Shown one piece after another: positions 10,945 to 21,147 of a DNA stretch of 64,000 nucleotides. Position numbers and translations under genes: made by a program. The notes under the pieces were generated by a model. It saw nothing but the letters and a program-made list of their open reading frames with translations. It had not been told where the DNA came from and made no database searches. Numbering within the stretch: the first letter of the stretch is position 1; every line of letters starts with the position of its first letter. Source of the stretch: Spodoptera frugiperda (lineage: Eukaryota > Arthropoda > Insecta > Lepidoptera > Noctuidae); NCBI RefSeq assembly GCF_023101765.2, contig NC_064223.1, forward strand, positions 2,604,001 through 2,668,000, read 5' to 3'.

Positions 10945-10996
10945 TTAGCTGCAGGCGTCCCACAGGGAGCGATATTGGGGCCACTACATTACTCCC
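10945..10996 (+). pseudogene. Scrap of a non-LTR retrotransposon reverse transcriptase
   Basis: One frame reads AAGVPQGAILGPLHY. This is the conserved 'AGVPQGSxLGPxL' block of non-LTR (Jockey/R1-like) reverse transcriptases. The frame runs into a stop a few codons later, and nothing recognisable flanks it. What remains is therefore a tiny fossil of a LINE coding region. The clade cannot be told from so short a piece. Confidence 0.65.
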
Positions 10997-12177
10997 GATG
11001 AAACCCTCGTTACAAGGATTCGCACTCAGACTATTACAATTCTATGACGTGTTATGATATTGTTGTGTCGAATCGGTCAATGACCTGTCCTCTTTCAGTG
11101 TTTTCAGTAAGTGATAGTTCGTGTTTGTTTTGAGGTTAGGTATTAACTTCGCAATACGTTGTGTGACATGAGTTGCCAAAGTGATAGGTCTAGTTATTAG
11201 TTTTTTTTCTTGTTAAAGAAAAGTAAATGTTAATGTTAGTGTGTTGTTAAGAGCTAGAATTTCAGCAACATTGTACCACGGAATAAATCTATTGAAAACT
11301 TTTATTAGTTATAGAATATTTTGGCATCCTACTAGAAGCATAAAACTTTAGTAGTGACATGTCATGTTGTTTAACTTTAAATATACAGTACAAATAGATA
11401 ATTCGTAAATTATTTCAACTTTTATAAAAGCTAGAAATATATGTTTTTTCTTGTGCTTTCCAAAGCCGTCATAAGAAGGCCTATCACTAAAGGGTTCAAT
11501 TATATCGTTGAGTTTTGGTACTATAAATGTATAAATCACCCTGTATAAATCAGCATTATACAAAAACTAATAAATATTTTTTTCTTCATTCGTCTTGTAT
11601 TCACAAGTACAACCGCAAAGCATGCACAATTCTTCTACCTTCATCTTTAATCTTTAACTAAAACATTAACACGTCCATTATTTTATATTTTTATTAACAA
11701 AAAATAATAATTGTAGTTTATGAGCCATTATTTTCATTAAAACGTGTAATGGCTGCACAACACCCATTAGTTGGGAACATTAGTTACTGAGACTGCGGCA
11801 AAGGAAGCTTTTTAAAGTAATTTACTAACTTTGCTGACACATAGCTTAAAACTATAATAGGGATGATGACAAACACAAACAATTCAAACAACAGTTTAAC
11901 TTCTGTACAGCATTAAGAAAACAAAACTTTTTTCCTTGAACCATTCAACAAATTGTCTACAAACTGTCCAACGTTTAACAGAGGACCGATTTGTCGAAAC
12001 AACTTTGGACAAAAAACGTAATGGAAGGCGTAAACCGAATGTCGTTGTGACGAAACCCTAATATGTGGGGGGATTGACTGAGCTTAGACTGAAAATTGTG
12101 AACGCCATGTGATAAATGGCGTGATCCAGGAAATAGTAATATGGGTTCCTTCATTCCATACAATCTGGAGAAACAAG
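10997..12177. other. Intergenic, nothing recognised
   Basis: AT-rich; the small open frames show no recognisable protein motif. Confidence 0.5.
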
Positions 12178-12425
12178 ATTATTAACTGATGGTAAGCAAT
12201 CGCTAACGCCTATGGACACAAAAACACCAGAGGCGTTACAAGTGCGTTGCTGGCCTTTTGGGGGTTAGGAATTTAAAGGTTGTTGGGGAATTGGGAATTG
12301 GGAAAATTGGGGAGGGGGTAATTGGGTCTCCGGTAACCTCACTCACACAACGCAAGCTTTGTTTCACGTCGGATTTCTGTGAGGCCGTGGTATCACTCTG
12401 GTCAAGCCAAGCTAAGTCAAGCCAC
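12178..12425 (+). repeat. Dispersed repeat family 1, nearly full
   Basis: 'ACTGATGGTAAGCAATCGC', CACCAGAGGCGTTACAAGTG, 'GGGGTTAGGAATTTAAAGG', then CCTCACTCACACAACGCAAG and 'GAGGCCGTGGTATCACTC'. It is followed by a short local duplication of CAAGTCAAGC-like words. Confidence 0.8.
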
Positions 12426-13504
12426 TATGGCCAAGTCAAGCTTCGGCACTAATGTGCGAAGCGAAGCTTGACTCTCTCACACTTAAAATAAAAAATTAAT
12501 ACCTTTCAATCACACTTTTCACTGTAAATTTTTATAAATAGTTATGCTAATTGAGTCTCGTTACATTAGCGTAAGCCTATTACCATATACCGGGCAAAAC
12601 CTAAATTCCGGGATATTACTGAGAAAACTCCATAACTCTTTAACCGACCCGGAAACACAAGCTAGCGACCAACAAGTCGATTTACTATCAGATACCTACC
12701 AACTCGATAAAATAGATAACCTACCAAACTACTACGATATAACATTTTTGATATCCATTACTGGTAGTAAACTATTTTATTTGATGGCGAAAAGCAATCA
12801 TTGTAAAAATCCGCCCTAGATCCAATCAACCGGCACCCAGCCGTGACAATTTTGTAAATAGGAAACGTGTTTATGTACGAATATTAAATTTAGGATATCG
12901 CTCGTATAAGCAGAGTGAAAAATATTTATAACTTCACACTTATTTGGTACCAAGCAGACAAATGTACATTACACCCACCAAAGACAAAGCAATTAAAATG
13001 TCCAAACATATACCTTTCGCCACTACCACATCAAGCAACTTTAAAAGAATTTCAACTTAATGATTTTCAAAATAAAGTTGAAATCCGCTTTTTACATCTT
13101 CTTTCGAACATTCAATTCAAACGCTGACAGTTTTGACACCACAGCCGAGCATAGACAATGTTCGTAATTCAAAACCCCGCAGCATTTCAAAACTCGAACG
13201 CTTAGCTCGCGTATTGAAACATTCCCGCACGGCGGAAACTGTCGCTGTCAAGATAAATGCAACTTTACTGCCTTTTTATAGAGCACGTTCTAGTTTGTGT
13301 CGCTGTGATTGTGGATTAAGTGGGAGATTACCGAAGGTTGGTTTTGGGTACACCTTGTTTCGTGGAACAGATAATTTTCGGAGGTAAATCTGTATTTGCT
13401 CTATTGATGTAGCAACAGATATTTAGTTGTTAGTATTAGTCATGCCTATATTTTATCATACTAGCTCCGAAGTGAAATGCAATATACTTTGGGCAGCAAT
13501 GTGT
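12426..13504. other. Intergenic; possible family C scrap near 12575-12650
   Basis: 'TATACCGGGCAAAACCTAAATT' resembles the reverse of the SINE C body but is weak. Bases 13140-13350 are less AT-rich than their surroundings and hold an 84-codon frame without an ATG start. I recognise no family in it. Confidence 0.35.
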
Positions 13505-13682
13505 TTTTTTATGGTAAAAGACGGTAAACGAACAAACGGATTACTTGATGGTAAGTAAGCTATCGCCGCCGCCCATGAACACCCGAAACACCAGAGGGGT
13601 TACAAGTGCGTTGCCGGCCTTTTGGAGGTTAAGAATTTAAGAGTTGTTGGGGAATCGGGGATTGGGAAGGTGGGTAATTTAT
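13505..13682 (+). repeat. Dispersed repeat family 1, head part
   Basis: 'TTTTTTATGGTAAAAGACGG', 'ATCGCCGCCGCCCATGAACA', CACCAGAGGGGTTACAAGTG and 'TTGGGGAATCGGGGATTGGG' follow the family order; the 3' half is missing. Confidence 0.85.
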
Positions 13683-14239
13683 AGTTTGTACACGCTTTCA
13701 TCGTCTAGTAATATCCTTCAAAGTTATCATGAGGAATCCAGAACTTAAAAAATATAGCTGAAAAATTGCCAATCTGTTTTTGTTTCTTTATAATGTTACT
13801 AAATTGCTTCTATATATGATAGGAAATCTTTACTAAGTAATGAAACTATCTACTGGTTTAATTATCTTTTCATTCGTATAAACATTCCTTTGGTATTTAT
13901 TTGTATACATAAATAAAAACAGGGCAATATATTATTGTACGCGGAAGGGAGCAGCGATGGACCGGAAAAATACCGTACGCAGTGGAAAACCGCGACATGG
14001 GAAACCATCAAAGGGAAACCGGAGTATGTAATGACCGCGGTATTGAAACGGGGGCGATCCCATAGTGGATTCCTTTGCAGCATTCTTTTTTGTCAAAGGC
14101 ATAGTAAAAATATTGATTGGTGGTGTACAGGTAACAACAATGAAATGAAAGGTATGAAATTTAAAACTAGTAAGTAATAAGTATATAAAAAGTGTAATAG
14201 TTCTTTGGTAAAAATACAGTAGGTACGGTAACAGAAAAA
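13683..14239. other. Intergenic, small unrecognised open stretch
   Basis: Bases 13930-14090 are richer in GC than their flanks and open on the + strand without an ATG start. The translation shows no motif I know. It may be a decayed transposon fragment. Confidence 0.3.
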
Positions 14240-14358
14240 TCTATACTTATAATAAATCTGTAGAGAGGTCAATTCTGTACATGAAATATATTTCCAAAAT
14301 AACTATCAGCGGGTGATTAGTGATCGATACTGACGCCAAAAATGCAATCAGAAAATTT

Positions 14359-14391
<33 letters not shown>

Positions 14392-15057
14392 ATGTATGTT
14401 CTTTATAGAAACAAAAACCACTAGACAGATTTCAACGAAACTTGGTACGATTGTTCTTTATACTCCTGGGCAGGTTATAGTATACTTTTCATCACGCTAC
14501 GATCAATAGGAGCAGAGCAGTGAAGGGATATGTTGGGAAAACAGGGGAACTTACTCCATTTTTTAAGCTTCCGTCGCGTGTACAGCCTTAATGGTTAAAG
14601 CTACACAGAAATCATGTATCACGGAAATGTTCTCCTTAAAATTGTTTAAAAAATATTCCACGACAGCAAATGTCTATCTTTTATGGTTGACCTTGAATAA
14701 CACCTATAACTCCCGATAGCTTAGCATTTCGGAGCTTTCTGATTATATTTGTCTACTCTTACGTTTATAACACTCTCATTCATCCCTAATTTAAAATGTT
14801 AATATATTACCTACCTATTTAATAAAAAAAAAAACATAGAAATCGGTACAGAAACACCAAAGATATACATGAATTACGCTAATAAGCCATCGTGCGTGAA
14901 TACTGAATCATGCAATAAGGATTACTTTTGTGTAAAGGCGGCGGATCCAAATGCGAACTTCATACAATATTTGGCTGTTGATGCGAGTAGACGTTAGAAA
15001 TAAAACATCCACGCGAAGACCGACATCCGCGCGGACGGAGTCGCGGGCGAAAGCTAG
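14240..15057 (+). mobile_element. Non-autonomous Helitron, diverged copy
   Basis: Host A, then TCTATACTTATAATAAATC at the 5' end; GTCGCGGGCGAAAGCTAG then host T at the 3' end. A hairpin CCGCG...CGCGG lies just before the CTAG. A (TGTC)n microsatellite is at about 14358-14392. The core differs from the 6460 copy, so this belongs to a second subfamily; 37691-38064 is of the same subfamily. Confidence 0.75.
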
Positions 15058-15239
15058 TAATAAAATAAAAATGGCACGAAATCTTGCATGTAATTTTTTT
15101 TTTTTTTTGATAATGTAAAATTTTCTAAAAAGCTGTTATTACAAGAATATGAATAAAATTAGATCTCACAAAAGAAATTACTAGATACTGATTCCTTTAT
15201 ACCTATGCTAGACTAACTATTTTTCTCTTTCGATAAATT

Positions 15240-15380
15240 AATACATTCCTCAGAGTAACCTGACGGGTTGCCGGAGCAGCATTAGGAACGGAGCGGTTTT
15301 CAGTCAGTAAGAGTCTGACACTCCCTCCCGCCTCGCCCAAGGCGAGAGAAAGTCATTAGATGATTTTACCCCCCAAATTT
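15240..15380 (+). repeat. LINE-like family D, 3' end
   Basis: Reads GGGTTGCCGGAGCAGC, 'CAGTAAGAGTCTGACACTCC', 'CTCGCCCAAGGCGAGAGAAA', GTCATTAGATGATTTTACCC. The sense direction is set by copies that end in an A-run and have target duplications (53652-54103, 52464-52641). Confidence 0.75.
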
Positions 15381-15717
15381 TACAAAAAATCACATCAAAA
15401 AAACTGGTCACCATCAAAAACCGAGTACATCTTTCACCATCATGACGACAACAAGCCGCCCCGTGACCATTTTACCCTCGCAACGCTTTCATCGCGCCAT
15501 TGTTTCACGCAAACCCCTGAAACTTTGATGATCGAGCCTCGTACGTGGTCTGCTCCATGAAAAATTCACACACACCACTCCGCCGATACGAAAATAAAAT
15601 TCGTATCGAGCGGACAAAAAATGAGTTAGCAGCTACGTCATGGTGGATATTATTCAGACTGAACTACACTAAGTTATTATAGTATGTATTATGATGTTTT
15701 ATGTAACTCACTGGCTG
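15381..15717. other. Intergenic, nothing recognised
   Basis: No repeat or coding match seen. Confidence 0.4.
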
Positions 15718-15990
15718 CACTCTGAGACATTTAATGATTAATTACACTATTCCTTAGTAATGATTTTGTTCCGAAAACAATTGCTGAGGATTTGGTTAAG
15801 TAACCATTAAATGACTCTGAGTACGGTAGTTAGTAAGGATTGTATTCCAAAAATATACAAGTGCGTTGTCGGTCTTTTGGGGGTTATGGGTTATAAATTG
15901 TAGGGTTGTTGTGGAATTGGGGATTGGGAAGGGGCTAATTGCTAAGGACTGGCCTATACAACCATTAGACAAAGGACTCTAAGTATGGCA
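15718..15990. repeat. Family I repeat split by a family 1 fragment
   Basis: 'ACATTTAATGATTAATTACA', 'AAACAATTGCTGAGG' and 'TTAAATGACTCTGAGTACGG' match 56932-57030. A family 1 piece (about 15858-15943, + strand) lies to the right. Then 'TGCTAAGGACTGGCC' and ACTCTAAGTATGGCAG resume a second, decayed family I copy. Confidence 0.6.
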
Positions 15991-16097
15991 GTTAGGTATT
16001 GAACTTATGAAAAACTCAAAAGCTACCGTAATCTCGAGCTTCGTATGTTTATTGAGGCGAAAAATTATGGTAGCGAGTATGAGGCATGCCGGTAATC

Positions 16098-16265
16098 GGG
16101 CTGACGTATTACCTGATGGTAAGCAATCGCCGCCGCCCCATGGACACTTGAAACACCAGAGGCCTTACAAGTGCGTTACCGGCTTTTTGGGAGTTAGGAA
16201 TTTAAGGGTTGTTGTTCGGGAATGGGGATGGGGAAGATTGGGAAGGGGGAATTGGGCCTGTGTGT
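16098..16265 (+). repeat. Dispersed repeat family 1, partial
   Basis: 'TTACCTGATGGTAAGCAATC', CACCAGAGGCCTTACAAGTG and 'GGGAGTTAGGAATTTAAGGG' follow family order; it stops at the 'GGGGGAATTGGGCC' point. Confidence 0.85.
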
Positions 16266-16852
16266 TGGGAGTGTGTTGACTGTCTCGGTGAATCTTCAAT
16301 TTGTTTCTATACAATGTATTGTGCTCAATTAAACCAAGACCAAAATAACACCAGTTTGGTGTAGCCATTCAAGAGTTCTGCGCGTATAAACGTACATTCA
16401 CGTTTCGGCATTTCATTTTTATTTATGTAGCTTTTGTTTTGATATAGTTTATGTTGTGATAAAACTTATATAACCACAGATAGAGTAGTAGTTGCGTTAC
16501 TACATCGCACCGCGATAGTACACATGATTTGATATTGAAGCGTGTTTTCCTACGCAATAACGGAGGTTACATACGAAATTATATTTTATGATATTCGTCT
16601 CACGGTTTATTTCCAATTGCTTTTCCATGTAACTATTTTTTATTAGATAGCTTTCGTGATATGAAGGTCGTACATGATATATAAACTGAGATTACGTTGT
16701 AAAAAATATGTAGTCTAATATGTTCTACATTTTTGTGGGCTAGAAAGCATTTCATTTTGTTTCTTATATGAGTAGTTGTAAACTGAAACATCGTAATACA
16801 TATAATAAATAACGTTTGTTATCCTAAAGAGGAACACGGAGATTTAAACATT
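16266..16852. other. Intergenic, nothing recognised
   Basis: AT-rich; no features supported. Confidence 0.5.
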
Positions 16853-17010
16853 ACCTTTTTTTTTATGATCGGGAGAAATCATTCAATGGCTTCTCTCAGG
16901 CGAGGCGAGACTGACTAAAAACCATCCCGTTCCTACTCCTGCTATTCGAGCCAGAGCCCCGGTAACCCGCTAGGTAGTCCGCAGCTATTCCTAGACTAAC
17001 GCAATTATAT
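16853..17010 (-). repeat. LINE-like family D, 3' end
   Basis: T-run at the left (A-tail on the - strand), then the complement of the D tail: 'CAGGCGAGGCGAGACTGACT', TCCCGTTCCTACTCCTGC, 'CCCGGTAACCCGCTAGGTAG'. Confidence 0.8.
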
Positions 17011-17309
17011 CATCAAGCGTAGTTTCCGATCAGACTCAGTAAGTTATTATAGCAGCTTATATTTTACCGTAGACAGCTAAACGCTCAAAAACAGAAATAA
17101 AAAAAAACAGACTTATTTATACACAGTACAAAGTCTTTTTGAAAATGTCTCTTATTCTTTGTTAAAAGAAAAATACCTCGGAATTTTGTTATAAAATTGC
17201 AATTTGCATACATTTCCATATAAAAATAAGACATGACTTGCTTGCTCTGCAATCATTAACGGATGATTTAATATTGCTTCTGCTTTTACAGTTCCATGTT
17301 TAAAATATT

Positions 17310-17458
17310 TTTAAGGGGGGAAAATCATCCAATGACTTCTCCGCCCTGGGCGAAACGAGAGGGAGTGTCAGACTCTTACTCACTTAAAACTACCCCGTTC
17401 CTACTCCTGCTTTTCGAGCCAGAGTCCCGGTAAACCCGCTAGGTTGTCCGCAGCTCCG
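17310..17458 (-). repeat. LINE-like family D, 3' end
   Basis: Second D tail within 500 bp in the same orientation: 'AAATCATCCAATGACTTCTC', 'GGGAGTGTCAGACTCTTACT', 'CCGGTAAACCCGCTAGGTTG'. No obvious target duplication was found by eye. Confidence 0.8.
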
Positions 17459-17519
17459 CATAACACCATTTTTCTTATGGAGTCTTGCTTTGACGTACCT
17501 CAACATATGGTTTGCGATA

Positions 17520-17692
17520 CTAGCTTTTACCAGAGGCTTCGCCCGCTTTCCCGTGGAATAAGAAGTCACCCACCCAATTCAGCTCATACCCTGACTGTGT
17601 ACCAAATCTCATCAAAATCCTTTCTGTAGTTTTAGCGTGATTGATAGGCAAACATCCAAAACAAACCTCACATTTATAATATCAGTATAATA
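17520..17692 (-). mobile_element. Short Helitron-like element
   Basis: On the - strand it starts near TACTGATATTATAAATGTG and ends at AAAGCTAG followed by T. About 170 bp, non-coding, with the 'TTTGGTACACAGTC'-type middle typical of short Helitron relatives in moths. Confidence 0.5.
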
Positions 17693-18287
17693 GCATCATA
17701 AACAGAAAAAAAAAACGTTAATTAAGATAAGTGTAACTTGATCAATTGATTTGGAACCCTTTATTAGAAGGGCTAAAATCTTAACTCAATTCTAGTTATT
17801 TTCAAGAACATTGTGTAACGCTTCAAGTGCTTCTGAAGTCTTGATTTAAGTACTTCTATGAAAAATGATGACGTGAATCGAAATCTGATGGCCAAGACTC
17901 ACCAACCTCAACCCAGTTGAGGAAAGGCCAAAGAACTAGCCTCCAAAAGAACACCACCTTGTCATTGGAAAACAACTTTAAATAGCTCTTTATTACGATT
18001 TAAAATTAGTTGGCAATAAAATCATTGCCAAAGGTTTTCCTCATTAAAATTATCTCGAGTAGGTACTATTTATCAGAATTGAGTCGTTGATAATATTGCT
18101 AATTAGTTTCCATGGACATTATTAGGAGATTCATCATTGTTGAGTGAAGAGCACTGATTAAGTGATTACTGACTCAAATGGTATAAGGAAAAAGTCAATA
18201 GGTCACTTGAAAACTTCATACCATGGAAAGTCATGGAAAAATTGACTCATCAGACCATAAATTGTAGCAATTATGTACATTTCATGA
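17693..18287. other. Intergenic, nothing recognised
   Basis: AT-rich; no coding or repeat signal. Confidence 0.5.
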
Positions 18288-18500
18288 CTAGCTGCGCGGT
18301 TTCACACGCTCTGCTCGGCTCCTATTGGTAATAGCGTGATGTTGTATAACCTATACTTACGCGTCCTCGACAAATGCAGTAACCAAAACAAAAATAATAA
18401 CCAAAACAAAAATAATTATTCAAATTGGACTTGTAGTTCCAGAGATTAGCGCATTGAAACTAACAACAAACAAACAAACTCACACAAAGCTTTATAATTA
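18288..18500 (-). mobile_element. Helitron-like short element, decayed
   Basis: Begins on the + strand with CTAGCTGCGCGGTTTCAC and runs through 'GCTCCTATTGGTAATAGCGT' to AAACAAACTCACACAAAGC. A sister copy is at 29012-29195. Orientation is taken from the CTAG end. Confidence 0.45.
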
Positions 18501-18514
18501 TATGCTTCGACATG

Positions 18515-18692
18515 AATGAGCTGGCTCGACTGGAGTGATACCACGGCCTCGCAGAAAACATACGCGACTACCCATTCCCCGATTCCTCCAACAACCATTA
18601 ACTTCAAAAGGCCCGCAACGCACTTGTAACGCCTCTGGTATTTCAGGTATCCGTGATCCGTCAGCTCGTTTATCAGCTTATAACAACATAAA
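18515..18692 (-). repeat. Dispersed repeat family 1
   Basis: 'GAGTGATACCACGGCCTCGC', AAAAGGCCCGCAACGCACTT and CAGCTCGTTTATCAGCTTAT are the complement of family 1. The overlapping small open frames on both strands are repeat-derived. Confidence 0.8.
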
Positions 18693-19287
18693 AAAATGCC
18701 CTCCCATCTCACACACAATAAATGAGTTTAATCGACGTCAAGATCGAAAACTTATCAATTTAAAAACGGATTATTTTAAATCCCGACTTATCTTTAACCT
18801 TCTCTGAATAAATTTATATATAGCATTACAAAAACTTTACAATCTTGTCTGAAAATATAAAATCGTTTACAAATTTTCACAAAATCTTTTACTAACTTTG
18901 TCGCACAATGTACCTTACCGACGTATTTTAAACGAAATTCATCAAAATATCTAAATTGACGAGAAACTTTCCTTGTTAATAGTTTTCTCGTAAAAAATAA
19001 CTTTTTCATATAAACTATAATCAGTCTCAGGCGAGTATTTTGCGGTGATTTTGTCTAGACGTTCAAAATTATATTAACTTATTTATTTTTTACTGTATAC
19101 CTATCCTTTTGAAAGACAGTATTTTGGGACCCTCAATACTTTGCTAAGTCGTTAAGTCATTGGCGTTTAGTTTTTGTTGTTTAATGTTTCAGTTATTTTA
19201 ATATAAATATTTATTTACCTTTTATAAAAAAAAATCATAACACTTTATTTTTTTACAATACATGGCAGGAATATCTTCTACCTATAC
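18693..19287. other. Intergenic, nothing recognised
   Basis: AT-rich; no feature supported. Confidence 0.5.
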
Positions 19288-19375
19288 ATATTGACTGCAC
19301 GGTTGTCGCAGTGGCTGGGCAACCGGCTGCCGCATAACGTGTAGCGGTTTTGATTCCCGCACAGAGCAACTCTTT
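19288..19375 (+). repeat. tRNA-derived SINE, family B, head only
   Basis: 'ATTGACTGCACGGTTGTCGC', AGTGGCTGGGCAACCGGC and a B-box-like GGTTTTGATTCCCGCAC; the body beyond is lost. Confidence 0.75.
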
Positions 19376-20644
19376 CTCGCTTCGCAATAGGCGGGAGAAG
19401 AAACTGAATGATTTTCTCTCTCTCAAAAAAAAGGATATGTATGTATGTAGTGTATGTACATGTATATGGACCTTGTAAATAACTTGGATAGTTCTGTAAC
19501 AGATAGAGGGACTTCATCACTGACTTTCAAAAATCCGAAAAAACCTTAATAACACTTTGCCTGTCCTGGAAATCAAACCCCCGAATCGAAGGTTGGGAAT
19601 CGAGTCCCCTTATTTGGCAAAAACACTTCCTAACTACAAACGTGCGCAAACTGTCACGTCAAAAGAATATGACTATCCCGCACAACTTGCATAAGTGTGA
19701 GCGAGAGGTCCGATAAAAATGACTTATGACAGTGCGCACGTTTGCAACGACCTAACTATAACTATAGGTAATAACTTTATCACTATTTTTATGAATGAAA
19801 CGCGACAATCTGCTAATAATGCAGGTCTGACGTCATAACTGACATTCTTTTATGCCAGGTATTTTGATTTAGTAATGTAGGTATTGTTAATGATGTACTA
19901 GTACTAATTTTTATCTAGATCTAGGTATTTGTGTCAAGTTCAGCACTCTAGTCTCTAGGCTGCTTCTGTATTGAATTGTTATTACCTCGGTGTGAGAGAT
20001 TTATATGAGCGTCACATAGCCTTACTCTGATAATAATATATGCTAATAAAAATTGATCGGTTATTTCCTGTTTTGTTTTTTTTAAACCTTGTCTGTGGTA
20101 TGATTTTTTCATAATATGTGTTCATTTACAAAAACAAAATTTCATTGCAATAGACATCACACTCAAACCCGGAAAATGTATATGGATTAATCAGATATTA
20201 AAAATCGTATGAAAATTCTGCAAATCCCTAAAAGAAAACATATAGACAGCCTTTAAGATGTATAGGTTAATGTCTGTCATATCTTAGGCACAAGTCGCTT
20301 TTACCACATTTTTTATTACAAGACGTCTGTCTTGAAGATTATTTTGTAATATTAGACACATATTTTTTTAGTTTCTTTCAGAAACTACTTTCAAAGAGTT
20401 ATCGGTTTAAAATACCGCGTGACGTCACTTCTAGGTACGTTTTGTACGTAGAATCATTTCTGAATGACATATTTGCTCCCATTCCTAAACTTTGATTCGT
20501 TTTATCTAAGTATTTGTGTTATATGACAAAAAAAAAGTGTCAAATATTTTTCATTACCTAACTGACGGACTAAATAGATTTTTAAATTTCATACCCCGTC
20601 ATCATCCCTATTCTACATATTAATGGACATTCCAAAACAACAAT
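19376..20644. other. Intergenic, nothing recognised
   Basis: AT-rich, no coding evidence. Confidence 0.5.
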
Positions 20645-20762
20645 ACCTAAAAGCCCGGCAACACACTAGTAACTCCTCTAGAGTTGCGAGCGTGTCCATG
20701 GACGACTGATTGCTTACCATCAGGTGATACGTCTACTCGTTTTCTACCCTATACTACAAAAA
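20645..20762 (-). repeat. Dispersed repeat family 1, head part
   Basis: 'AAAGCCCGGCAACACACTAG' and ATTGCTTACCATCAGGTGAT followed by an A-run; reverse orientation. It ends about 310 bp upstream of the protease TATA box. Confidence 0.75.
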
Positions 20763-21073
20763 AAATCTGCAATTAAAAACCGACATCCCTTATTCATCAA
20801 AAACAGTTTCAACCCTCAGACCAACAATGATGTCACTATTAAACTAACTCAAAACAGTCCATTGTCTTTAACATCGTATTTTTTCTCTAGAACACGTGCT
20901 ACGTACCTTAAAGGACAAAAATAACACAACATAAGTGTCCTAAGGACATTAGCAAATAATTTCGAGTGTCGGAAAAACAAAGTTCCTTACTCCCTACAAT
21001 TGTTCCACGAGTGTTTTCTCTTCGACAATAAATAAATAAATACATGCTACGCTTATCTATTACCTATGTTACA

Positions 21074-21083
21074 TATATATAAG
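21074..21083 (+). promoter_or_regulatory. TATA box of the chymotrypsin-like gene
   Basis: TATATATAAG lies 65-74 bases before the ATG. A start site about 30 bases further on would fall near 21104-21110 (GCGCACAT) and give a 5' leader of about 40 bases. That is usual for highly expressed digestive protease genes. The position is inferred and no transcript evidence is available. Confidence 0.55.
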
Positions 21084-21147
21084 GACGATAATTAGGTGCT
21101 GTGCGCACATAGGCTCTGGTTCTAACTTTAATTGGACGTCTGGGAAA

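Noticed and set aside
13133..13387. 84-codon + strand frame in a less AT-rich patch
   Set aside because: Starts at TTG and not ATG, no motif recognised, no matching splice sites that extend it convincingly.
13935..14177. 80-codon + strand frame
   Set aside because: Starts at TTG; no family recognised; may be a decayed mobile element fragment but cannot be supported.
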